A stretch of DNA of 64,000 nucleotides. Origin: Porites lobata. Lineage: Eukaryota > Cnidaria > Anthozoa > Scleractinia > Poritidae. Below the pieces are notes generated by a model. The model was not told where the DNA came from, searched no databases, and was given only the letters and a program-made list of their open reading frames with translations. A program made the position numbers and the translations under genes. Shown here in pieces: positions 15,101 to 27,800 of the stretch. Each line of letters opens with the position of its first letter. Position 1 is the stretch's first letter. The stretch spans positions 1,372,501 to 1,436,500 of the forward strand of contig CALNXK010000101.1 in the NCBI GenBank assembly GCA_942486035.1, given 5' to 3'.

Positions 15101-18100
15101 ATAACAGTCGTAGAATGAGTGCATGACAGTAAGTGACAACCAGGCCAACGAAGGTATGAGTGAATGAAACCTTGAGAAAGATGAAAACACTCTTGCAAGC
15201 GTTGCCTTATCACATTTAATAATATCTGTCCACTGAATTTATAATAATACCTTCGCAATTCGTCTCATAACCGTCCCATGTTCCATTAGACTGGCACTTT
15301 CTTACTGAGGAACCACGTTGAATAAATCCTGGGTCACAGCTGAATGTGACAATATTCGGGTATACCGTCAAATTACCAGATATAGAGCCATTTAGGGGAG
15401 AAGATAGTCCACCACAGTTTACAGCTACAAAAGTAATAATAATTGCAACAATTATCAAAACTATCTCAAAACAATTCTCAAGGGCTGTTCCTATCACATT
15501 GTGGATATTATCTCTTCGTACCTTCGCAGAAACTTTCGTTTCCGCTCCAATTCCCAGTTGACAGACACTGTCTTATTTCCGATCCTCGCAGTTTATAGCC
15601 TTCATTACACATAAATTGCAGCTTGTGAGGATATGCAGTCAGATTACCAACCAGAGATCCATTGGTTGGAGTTTTCAGAGCGCCGCAATCTCTTGCTGTT
15701 GAAAAAAATGCGGATAATATCAAGCTAAGATCATACGTCTGATACTTTCGGTATACAGGCTGCCTAACACTATTTCACAATGGCTTCGCTTTATTGATTG
15801 CCTTCGTTTGATTCGTTTGGTAGACAAATCCAGAAAAAAAGTGCCGTCTTCCATCACTGTTCTTATCAAATCATACTTCAATACTACTTCAAGCAGTTCA
15901 AAACTCTGAAAATAATCTGCTTTTCACTGGTTGGGATAAAAAAATCCCTTCACTCATTAACTTATAGAGGAGCTCTCGCGCGCGAAGCGCGCCAGCGGAG
16001 CACCATGGGTAAGAAAATTGGGTAACCTATCCATCCGAGAAAATTTGGTTATGACGTAGCGTACGCCCGCCCACACGTACACACACTTCATGTAAGCCGA
16101 TGTCAAGTGTCACACTTGTCAGGAGCGAGAAATAAATAACAACGGAGACTAATTTCGTTGAAAGAAAAACATGGAAATTATATAGCGGCCGTTAGAAAAC
16201 GAGAAATGCTAGCGGCTACTAATGTGAAAAAGGAGCCGCAGTGAAAAAACAGAGTGAACAGGAACACAAACATTTTCTCCATAAAACGCGTAAATAGGAA
16301 GCTAAAAGAAGTTTCAGGTACGTGTAAAACAACGGTTAGGAAATGTACAAAAAAAAACTGCTGCACGTGCAGAGTTGCTTTTTGCTAATTAGAAAAAAAA
16401 GCGTGCTGCACGTGCAAAGTTGTTGTTTTGCTAATTAGATCTATTTTTGTTGTTTTTACCGTTCTCGTTGCTTTCATCTTGTCTTTAGTATTACTCAATT
16501 TTATATTTTCTTTGAGGAATCTATAAATATTAAAGAGAGCTTCGCTTTTAGCCCTGGCGAAATCTATATATATTAATGACATGTCCTTAACCGTTACTTT
16601 GTTAGCTTTGTCTATAAAATTAAAGAATGCGCCTTAAAACGGCAATCATTCTCACCAGAAAGTAGAAAAACAGTATGCCGTTTAACAACCGTCTACCTGT
16701 CGGTAAACTCTTTCAGTGCAATTTCAATGCACAGAGCAAACTGCTAAAACATTATGAACATTCTGCCAAAAAACTTGAAAAAAAGGGTTCCATAACTCGC
16801 CTAAAGTCCCCAAAGAATAAAATGAAAAAAGTTTTTGTTTATCCAAAGCTTACGAATGAAGGAAACGCTTTTTCAGGCGTGGTCTTGTCGCATTTCATAA
16901 AATCTTTCCACTGGAGGTTTTACGCATTTTACCTGCGCAAGCCGTCTTAAAACCATCCCATGTTCCATTAGACTGGCACTTTCGAATAGAGGAACCGCGT
17001 AGAATAAATCCTGGGTCACAGCTGAATGAGACAATATTCGGGTATACCGTCAGATTACCAGATATAGAGCCGTTCAAGGGAGAAGATAGACCACCACAGT
17101 TAACAGCTAGAAAAGTAACAATAATGGCAATAATTACTTGACCTGTCTCAAAGGAATTCTCAAGGGCTGTCGCTTGCAGTCTATTCTCGACATATTTCTT
17201 TTTACCTTCACATAAACTTTCGCTTCCGCTCCAATTTCCAGTTGACAGACACTGTCTTATTTTCGATCCTCGTAGATTAAAGCCTTCATCACAGATAAAT
17301 TGCACCTTGTGCGGATACGTAGTTAGATTTCCAACTAAAGATCCATTTCTCGGAGTTTTAAGAGCGCCACAATCTTTTGCTGTTGAAAAAAGGTCATTAT
17401 GTCAAGATAGAATCACGTCCCACACGTGCAGTGAATGAGCTGCCTAAGACTATTTGACTAGGGCTTCTCTTTATTGCGTTCCTTCTTTTGCTTCAGTTTT
17501 GTAGAGAAATTGAAAAATAGTGTTCTCTTACCTTAGTATCCATTGGAATTATACTTTAATCGCCCTTATAAAGTTCAACGAAGAAACGTTTTTTCTTCTC
17601 AATCTTGAGACCGGCTGAAACGCTTTTGCAAGTGTGGCTATATTCAAATTGGACTGTCCATTGAAGGTTTGAGGTATCATACCTTAAATATGATTAAGCG
17701 TCTGATAAAACCATTTTTAAGGGTCAGACACGATACAACCTAAATATCTGATTACTACATACCTATTTCACTCAACATACCTATATCGTTAAAACACACG
17801 TCTTTTTTCTTTAATTTTAATTTTAAGTTTAATTTTCTTTAATTTTAAATTTCTATTTCTTATAAGCCCGTTGACTTCTCGAAAATTTTTCCGCCACAGG
17901 AACTCCTTCCCAGGAGTGTGTACTAATTTTAATTTAATGTTATTTACCTATTTATTATTTTTTTTTATTCTACCTGCTGTAATTTATTCTGTATGGCAAA
18001 ATAATAAAATTTTAAGAAACCTTTGCAAACCGCCTTATAACCATCCCATGTTCCAGTAGACTGGCACTTTCGTACTGAGGAACCAAGAAGAATAAATCCT

Positions 18101-21100
18101 GGATCACAGCTGAATGTGACAATATTCGGGAATACCGTCAGATTACCATATACAGAGCCGTTCAAGGGAGAAGATAGACCACCACAGTTAACAGCTGAAA
18201 ATATAAGGAACAAATCGAATAATTAGCAAAATTACAAAAAAATTAGCTATTAGATTTTGAAGGCATTTTAAAATTTATCACATTCTCTACACCTTTCTTT
18301 GTCCCTCTGCATATAGAGTTATGACACTTTCACTTTTGGTTATGGTGGTGGATTTAATAGGTCTTATCACGGTTACTTATCACGGTGAGAAATTACAGTG
18401 TTTGTATGAGAATCCAATGTCGAATAATTTCCGTAAAACGGCTATTCTGAAAAAAATATGAACTGTAAACTAAAGCTACACAGCAAAGAATTTTACTATC
18501 AAATTTTGGGAGCCGTTATTGTGCTTAAATTTCTCCAGACGATTGCTTCAGATTTTCCACATATTTGTCTGCAATTTTTTCCCGGGAAACGTTTACAGGC
18601 AAATGTATAGAAAATTTTAAAAAGTGGTTCTAACGCATATAGCTGCATGTAACGACCTCAAATTTTTTCAGAAGAATCGTTAGGAGTGAAAATTTAGTTT
18701 TCAATTCATATTTTTTTCAGAACAGCCGTTTTACGGAAATTTTTGGACATTAGATTCTCATACAAACACTGTAATTTCTCACGCGGTTGCCTACTCGTCA
18801 AAACCGTGATAAGGCTGATTCCTCGTCACACAGAAATTTTATAATATACGGATATGTACAGGTGCCATCTTGTACATTACGGCGTCGCTAAGGGTAGTAA
18901 TATGTAATTGAAAAGTTTATAGTCTATATAACACACCTGATAAAATAATAACATTTTTAGGTGTGCTTTTACGCAACAACTATACAAACATGAACAAAGG
19001 TCTCAGTTCAGTAGCTAGCAGTCACTTTGACAATGACGCCTTTTATGTTTTAATCATCAATAGCATATTTAACTGAAATTGTAACGGCCAAAACAAGTCT
19101 TCCTTGCAAAAAGAATTGTCTATTTCTCTCTTATTTTACATGTCGTTCTCTTCTATTTATACTGATCAAGCGAAGATCTTCAACCCTTGCTCTTTGTTTT
19201 TCCTTTTACCTTCACAAAAGGTCATGTTTCCGCTCCAATTCCCAGTTGACAGACACTGTCTTATATTTGATCCTCGCAGATTAAAGCCTTCGTCACACAT
19301 AAATTGCACCTTTTGTGGATACGTGGTCATATTACCAAATAAAGATCCATTTGTTGGGGCCTTGAGTATACCACAGTTCCTTGCTGTTGACGTCGAATAA
19401 AACAAAATCTGTTGAGTTTCTGACCCCGTGAGGATAAAATTAATAATTCATTTATATAGCAATTATTTATTCATTTTCTAAGCTTGTCAAAACATATTAC
19501 GAGCATAGAAGCTCCGGCATACGGCTGGTGCTTATCCCTGATCTAAGGATAAGGACTTCTTCCCCTGCCGCAACGGTATGCTAGTCCGCTGCCATTGCAA
19601 AATGTTAGCGGTTCTTAAAAATAGGATTGAATGGAAAAGGTCACTTCAAGAACAGATGCCACAGCTGATGCCAGCATGACCATAGCTCAAACCTGGATCT
19701 CCAGTATGAACTGCTAAAGGTGTTATAGGCGGTCACGGTTTTTTCAGTGACCATTTTCGTAAACTACGAGCTTTGAACTACGTGGAATCAATCGGTCAGC
19801 CGATGCAAAAAAAGGACTAGATTACTAATAGTGATTGTTTTCCTTATTGTCGGGTAATCTCCTCCTCTCCTATAAAGTATGCCACAGTCAACAGAGAGAG
19901 AACGGATAGTTCAGTATGCAATGCAACTACAAGCTCAAACTAAATAGCCTGCTGTGTACGGCCCCCCCCCCAACTTAAAAAAAAAAAAAAAAAGATTTTG
20001 TTTGAGGGGATGAGGCGGCTTTACACAGGCTAAACCAACATAACGAGTCACATACTAAAATAAAAATAACAGTATATTGATACTTACGTTTGCAGCGAGT
20101 CTCAGCCTCGTTTCCACTCCATGTTCCATTAGCTTGACAGCTTCTCAAGGCAGGACCTTCAATTTCATATCCATCTTCGCAAGAATATGTTATCGTGTTC
20201 GGGTATCTCGTGGATTCTCCTACGACTGAGCCATGTTCTGGCACAGTTGGCTTGCCGCAGTTTATGGCTTGAAAATGAGAGAGGAATGCAACGCTACGCA
20301 TGACGACCGATTATTAAATGGCACGAACTTCACTAATGTGTTGAAGAAGAAATTCAGCGCAACACACCGCCCGTAGATGAGCTTGGAGCTCACCAATGAG
20401 AAAACTACGGCAAAATATACTAGTTGTCCGTACTTGATGTATAACGTTCAGTTCGTTAAACAGATGTTAGGCTAGTTTTGCTGCTTAAAATATAGACCGA
20501 AATCAGGTTAAAAACATATAAATTTAATAAGCGTTAATAAACTAGTGTGTCTTTCAAAGCGACTGTGCGTAACGTAGAAGTCTTCTGTAGTAAAAACGAA
20601 ATGACGATTATTAACCCCGAGATCGGTTGGAATGTTTCGAAAAACTGGAGATTGAGTGGACGAAGAAAGGATCTTTAACACAGACAGACGGACGGACGAT
20701 CGAAGCAATTTGAATTGTAATGAGTGTTTGTCAACCCATGAGACTGTTTGAACAAAATCTCAGCTATCCCTTATTACTTTGTTTTGGAGTTTTTCGTTTT
20801 GGGAAAAACATTTTTTTTGTTCAAAAGGTTAAATCAGGATTCAGGAGCCCGAAAGATGCATTAAGTTTTAAGTAAGTACACATGAATTTGTTACCTTCAC
20901 AAAAAACGCTTTCCCCACTCCAGGTTTTGTCTGCTTGACATTTTCGACGGAATGGTCCACGCACAATGAAACCTTCATCACAGCTAATCTCCACTTCGTT
21001 CGGGTAAGTGGTTTCGTTACTCAGCAGAGATCCGTTCATTGGAGGAGAAAGCCTTCCACAATCAACAGCTTTATCAGAGAAACAGAAGATCAATGAGGAC

Positions 21101-21808
21101 ACCTTTACATACATCTAAACTTTACAAAAATAATTCCTATAACCGATGCGATTTAATTTTATACCCTAACGATAACCGAGTTGTACAGAAATAAACGGTA
21201 CATGTCTAAAGAAAACATAGAGAGTGGCAGAGATTCAAAATAAAATGCCGCTATGGATATTCACTCTTGATGTATGCTCACATTTACCTAGTCCCTAGGC
21301 CTCATTATTGCGCCCGTCAAATCCGTTTCGGGTCGCGTTCGCCTCGGATACATCACCGCAGTGAGTTGACCGAGAAGGCCTGGGAAAACGCCGCACAGGG
21401 ACAAGACAATGGTCAGATGATAATTTCTCCCACACTCCCTTTTCTGTAGATAACCACTGACCAATTATTCACAAACATCGTGACAATAGAGGATGAATTT
21501 TTAAGTGCTCAAGTGTTTTTTTTTTTCTTTTTTTTTTTTTTTTATCAACCGGTTAACATGGGAAGTAACATTTCCAGCTGGCTGATATGCAACCTTGGCG
21601 AATTCGAAAACAATCTTCCGTAAGCTTATATCAACAAAAATAGTCAATAAGATAAATTGTTGCGCTTTTTTTTCTTTAAACTGAACTTAGTATATAGATC
21701 TATAATCAAATGCTTCTCCTTAACCCAGCTTGCAAAATGCAAAATTTTCATGCTTGTTTTCCGCTTCATTCAAGGTTATAAAAATCAAGTTGTAATAAAT
21801 GGTGAAGT

Positions 21809-21856
<48 letters not shown>

Positions 21857-24800
21857 GCTCACGCACTCATCAGACAGTATTTAATGGAGAATAAACCTTT
21901 TATATAAATGGTGAAGTAAATTATTGTGATATTCAGGTTTATTACCAGCACAGGACGCATCAGTTCCATTCCACTGTCCATTCGCTTGGCACTTTCGACG
22001 GTGGGAACCACGCAATATGAATCCTTGATCGCAATAAATATCCACATAGCTAGGGTAGGTTGATTTATCACCTGTTATCGAGCCATTCACTGGTGCAGAA
22101 ATCTGTCCGCAATCAACAGCTTTGGGAAATAATCATGGAAAACAGAACAAGTTTAAACACCCTTCTACACACAATAATTAACGAGGTCTACAAAAAATAT
22201 ATCTAACTGCAAATTTTCCGTTTATGTTTAGCTGTCTGTTTGTTTATTCATTCCTAAGCGCTAAAGCCGCAGGCGGTGCCGACCAATAATATTAACCTAT
22301 TATTAGAAGAGAAATTCTCAGGGAGTCGTATATCTGGTAAAAGTGGATAAATCTTTGCTAAACGTAGTTAATGCGATGAAATGTTAACAGTCAAAAAGGT
22401 CTAGCCTCCCACGCAGACGTTCTTAGAGGATCGTCCCGCGTTCCGGCCTTGACGAACCCTTAAGAATGTCTGCGTAGAAGGCTATCAAAGGTCATCAGCG
22501 TACCGATAAAGGTCTATTGTCAGTTTATTGACCACTATCCTTACCTTCACACTTGGCTTCTCTTCCACCCCATTTTTTGTCTGAGGTGCATATTCTTGTT
22601 TCACTTCCGACCAAATTATAGCCTTTGTTGCATTTGAATTTGATCACACTTCGAAACTTTGTTTCATTTCCGCTGGACCAGCCATTCACAGGTTGTGGTG
22701 GCAAACCACAGTCTACAACTGATATAAAAGAAAGACATATCCTTGGAGTCACTAATAATACACAAAAATGGTTCACGCGAGGACGACTGAAAAACCGTCT
22801 CTTTTCTTAAAAAGGAGTTTATGGGTCTGCCACATTTACATCAAAGGCTGGTTATGAACTTTTGGGCGCCAATTTTTTAACATGCTAAAGTTTACTTTGT
22901 TCTATGCATTTTTCTGTCATTCTGTCTATTTCTCCGTTAATTTTTAACAGAACTAGGCTAAAAAATATTTTTTAAGAGTATTCTTAAACGCGCCAGCGGT
23001 GTCCTTTTTTCGCATGTCAAAAGGAATCCCAATCCACAGCTTATTTATTTATTTATTTATTTATTATTTTCCCACAATAAAGATTACACAAGCATTACAT
23101 TATACAAAGATGTGGCGAGGGGACCTCAGAAAACCACAAGGCTTGTACGAGGAGGCCCCCTCGTTACAATAATATTAAGCAATAGAACTATAACAACACA
23201 CAACAACGGACAGTACAAGACGCATTATCGATATAGTAGAAAATCAAAAACTTTCGTTTTAAACGATTGCAATGTAAAAATCGAAGTGACTGAGTTTGGT
23301 AAAGAATTCCAAATTTTAGGGCCTTGGAACAAAATAGAAAATTGTTTGGTGTTAGTTCGGCAGGCATGAGAACGGAAATGCGAGGAACTTCTAGTATTAT
23401 AATTATGAATATTGCTACTAGTAACAAAAAGGTTCGAAAAAAGCGGTGGCAGTAATTGATGATAATATGAAAACATAAATTGTGCAGTATAGAATGAATT
23501 AATGTTGTATATGTCCAAAATCTTTAAACGGAAAAATAATGGTTCAGAGTGCGCGCGAAAATCTGCATTTGTAATAATTCGTACTGCTCGCTTTTGTAGA
23601 AGAAAAATTCTATTAAGGTTTGTTACATAAGTGGAGGACCAAACTGTGGTACAATATGTTAAATAAGGATAAATTAAGGTATAATAAAGAGACTTTTTTT
23701 GTTGTTTCAGAAAGAAAGAAACGAGACCTAAACATGACGCCAATAGATTTTGAAATTTTCTTACATATATAAGTAATATGCGGCTTCCACGTTAGATGCT
23801 CGTCGATAAAAACCCTAAAAATTTAACTACCTTTACTTGTTTTAATAAAACCTCATCGTACAAGACAGGATTTATTGGGAAGCCGACTGGTTTTTGCCTT
23901 GCTGCAAAAATGATATAATTAGTTTTCGTTATGTTAACAGAGAGCTTATTTGCTTTCATAAAAGATCAATTTGAGATAAATCATTATTTACGGCAGAAAT
24001 AGCACAATTTAAATCGGGATTAGAATAAAACACACTAGTATCATCTGCAAAAAGCATAGTTTCAGCAAGACGAGTAGCACAAGGGAGGTCATTGATATAC
24101 AAAACAAACAATAATGGTCCTAATATAGAACCTTGAGGGACTCCACAGCTCAGAGTCAGCCTAATAGAACAAGTCTCTTTGTACTGGACAAACTGCACGC
24201 GATTTGACAAATAGCTTTTCAACCAGCTAAGTGCTAGCCCATGAATCCCATAATGCTCAAGCTTAGACAAGAGTATTTGATGGTCTAAAGTATCAAATGC
24301 TTTTGATAAGTCTAAGAATATGCCAACTGTATATTCGCTTCTGTCAATAGCAGTTGCAATTTTATTAATAAGATGAATTAAAGACAGCGCTGTAGAATAT
24401 TTTTACGAAACCAAATTGGCAACAGTATAAGATATCTAAACGATCTAAAAAATTTGTAATACGATTGTGCATAACTCTTTCAAAGAATTTAGAAAAATTA
24501 GAAAGAAGCGAAATTGGACGGTAGTTAGTGAAATACTGGGAATCATCAGCTTTAAATACCGGAATCAGTTTAGCAATTTTCAGTTCATCAGGAAATACTC
24601 CTTTAATAAGAGACAAATTGATTACATTGGCCAAAGGCTGAGAAATGAGATCAAAGGTGCTTTTTATTATATCCATTGAAACGTTATCATATCCAGGCGA
24701 CTTTCCAGATTTAAAAGAGTTGCATATTTGATTTAGTTCCGAAATATTAGTTGGATTTAAGATAAGCGACTCATTAACAGAAGCGCCAAGAAAACTACGA

Positions 24801-27800
24801 AAAGATACTTGTGTGTCTGGAATTTTCCTTGCTAAATTCGGACCTATGTTGGTGAAGAACTTACAAAAGCAGTTAGCTATTTCTTGTGGATCATTTAACA
24901 GTTTTCCATCAGAGAAAAAGGAATTTGGCAGAGCTGCTTTTCTGCTCGGTTTGTTGATTACATCATTGATTAGTTTCCAAGTTTCTTTCAGGTTATTTTT
25001 AGCCTTCTCAAATTTTGTATCATAGTACTTTCGTTTAGCAATTTTTATAAGATGATTCAGTTTGTTCCGATAGCGTTTGTATTTTAACTCAGTAGTTGAG
25101 TCCCTAGAATTAATGAACTGCTTATAGAGTTTATCTTTTTCCTGATAGAAACAAGCAGAGATTGCGTTATCCAAGGGGAGCGCATTACTTTCTTTGTTTT
25201 AAGTTTTATCGTTTTTAATGGAAAGCTTTCATTGTATAATCGAACATACTCACTCACAAAACTATTATAACATTCATTAGTATCGCTTTCATCGAAACGT
25301 AAATTCCAATTAACACGAGAAAGAGAGAGCCGAAAATTGCTCTTATTTCTTTCTGAAAAATCTCTTTTAGTGAGATATTTAGTTTGGCTATTTTTCGACG
25401 CTATTTCTGTCTCATCCACTTCATAAACAAAAAGGAATCCCATTCCACAGCTTATCACACGGCATGTCTGAAAACCAGCTTGCTGAGCCATTTACCGTGT
25501 TTAAATAAAGTTGATTGATTGATTGATTGATTGATTGATTTAGCTCCACGAACTTTAAAAGAACGCCCCCCCCCCCCCTTCCGTTTCTCTATTATAAAAT
25601 GGACATACCAAATTAAATTAAATTAACTTAAATTAAACCGTGAAAGGAATAAAATATAGGGTGAAGATATGACCAACGATGCTGTAATCGCAATTTCAGG
25701 GTTAAGCATGTATATACTTACTTGTGCATACTGGTTGTTGTCCTGTCCATGAGCCGTTTGGTTGACACTTACGATCTTCGGAACCCATCAACTCATAACC
25801 AAATTCACAGCCAAAGTAAACTTTGCTGTTAACAGAGTAGGTCACTCCTACTTTTCGTCCGTTTTTAGGAGTACCAGGGTCTCCACAGCCACCCACTGTA
25901 ACGAAATAACAAACAAACAAATCAAACATAACTCATCAAAAAAATAGCGGAAAAACTGAGAATTTTATTCAAAGAAGTTCGTACATAATTGCCATAAAAA
26001 CTTTGTCTATCTCACGTTGAAGATAAACAATTACACAAATGAGGCTATACTACCATTAGATAGGATAGTAACAGAAACCTATTTCAAATATGGCGATCCA
26101 ATTCATTATCGACGATGTTCAGCTACGCTCAGTTACAGCAATCGCGCCGAAATTAGCCAGCCTGTCTGTGAAATCACCGTGTACAGTGACGTCACAGTGA
26201 CGGCGCAAAAGTCTGGTATAGTGTGAACATAGTCTAATTTGTTTTAAATGAAAATAGGAGAACACGTGCTACGTTAGTATAAACTTACCTGAGCATTTGA
26301 AGGGAAGCACAGTCCATTTTCCTTGAAAGCACATTTGAGTGGCAATACCTTCTTCGTTGTAACCTTCATTGCACTTAAATGTCACCTTGTAACCAGAATT
26401 GTACGTATCACTTGGATTTGATATGTTTGCATTTCTTGGAATCGCTGGAGCCGAGCAGTCCTTCACTGAAAATTAATCAATTAAAACATCCATGGACCCC
26501 TACTTTGAGAAATAGCTTATTTTGTTATGAGTTGCGCGCAACTACGTTTCACTAATAGGATTCAAAGCACCCTGAAGAGCGAGCAGAACCTTTTCGAGTT
26601 TGTCTTTTGCGACAAAGTCTCTACCAAAATCATGCCAGGGGCAGGTTTCTCGAAATGCCCCTGTAATCTCTCGGACCCCAAATCAATTATTTAAATAAAA
26701 ATCTAATAAATAAAAGCGCAGGTCTTAGCTGGAAACCAGAGTATTTAGTTTTGTTAACTAGTGATGGTTTTATCGTGTTATCTGCAAAAATATTGAAACC
26801 TCCACCTTGAGTGTCTGCTTTCCTTGTAGAAAAAATGCACGGGTCATCCTCGGGAAAGGGATAAGTTGTTACTTAGTTAAGGTTTAGTAGGCTTACAAGA
26901 AGCTATACTCACTGCATGTCGGGGTAATTCCACTCCATCTCTTCTTCGCTGTACACCTCTTTACCGGAAAAATTGTGTTTAAGCTGTACCCTTTATTACA
27001 AGTATAATGAGCTGTACTGTTGTACTTTGTTCCGTTAAATGTAAGTTTTCCATTGGTTATCGCAGGAGGGTTTCCACAAGACATATCTGTCAAGTCAAAA
27101 GTCAAAAGAAGTTTAAGGTTCACAGATACGTTTGTAGACAAATCACGTGATGTAAAATCGGAGTTGTCCGGGGATATTACACGTCTGAAGTTATTTCAAT
27201 GACACAGTTGGAATCAAGCTAAGTCGTTAAATAGCAAATAATCCTTTAATTTATTTTAATTCTCCTCAAACATCCTGGAAGATTTCGTAGCCATTACGTT
27301 ACGTGATCTCTTAAAAAAAAAACAAGTAAACTCAAATATCTGGTACACAGAAATTTGTTTAACAATTTAAAAAAATGGTTTGGACCTTGACGATTTTTAA
27401 TTCTTATTTCTCGACCCCAAGAAACATTAGGAGAATGGACACAACCTTTTGGTGGGACGATCACTGCGGTAGTTTGGATGGACAGGTGTTAGTTACGATT
27501 GATTAAATGGTCGCCTTTAAATACACACAACGAATCACAAACGACCCAGAAATCTTTGCGTTGAGAGCTTGTCCCCCTTTTCCACTATAGTTAATGGAGT
27601 AGTGAATAATAGAAAATGACAGGCTTGTACGAATGGTAGTCACATCCTAAGACATCAGTTGCTCGGGAACAAAATTTTTTGGTGGAATTAGCACCGTTTC
27701 TTGTTGGCTGAATTCTAACCTTTTTCGACGCAACTATAACCACAAGTTCCATCGCAGAGACATAGGTCGTTTGAAGAACGACAGCCACTCTCAGGAGCAC

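Noticed and set aside
23225..25491. Four minus-strand open frames as host genes
   Set aside because: They are consecutive pieces of one reverse-transcriptase ORF, bounded by a target-site duplication.
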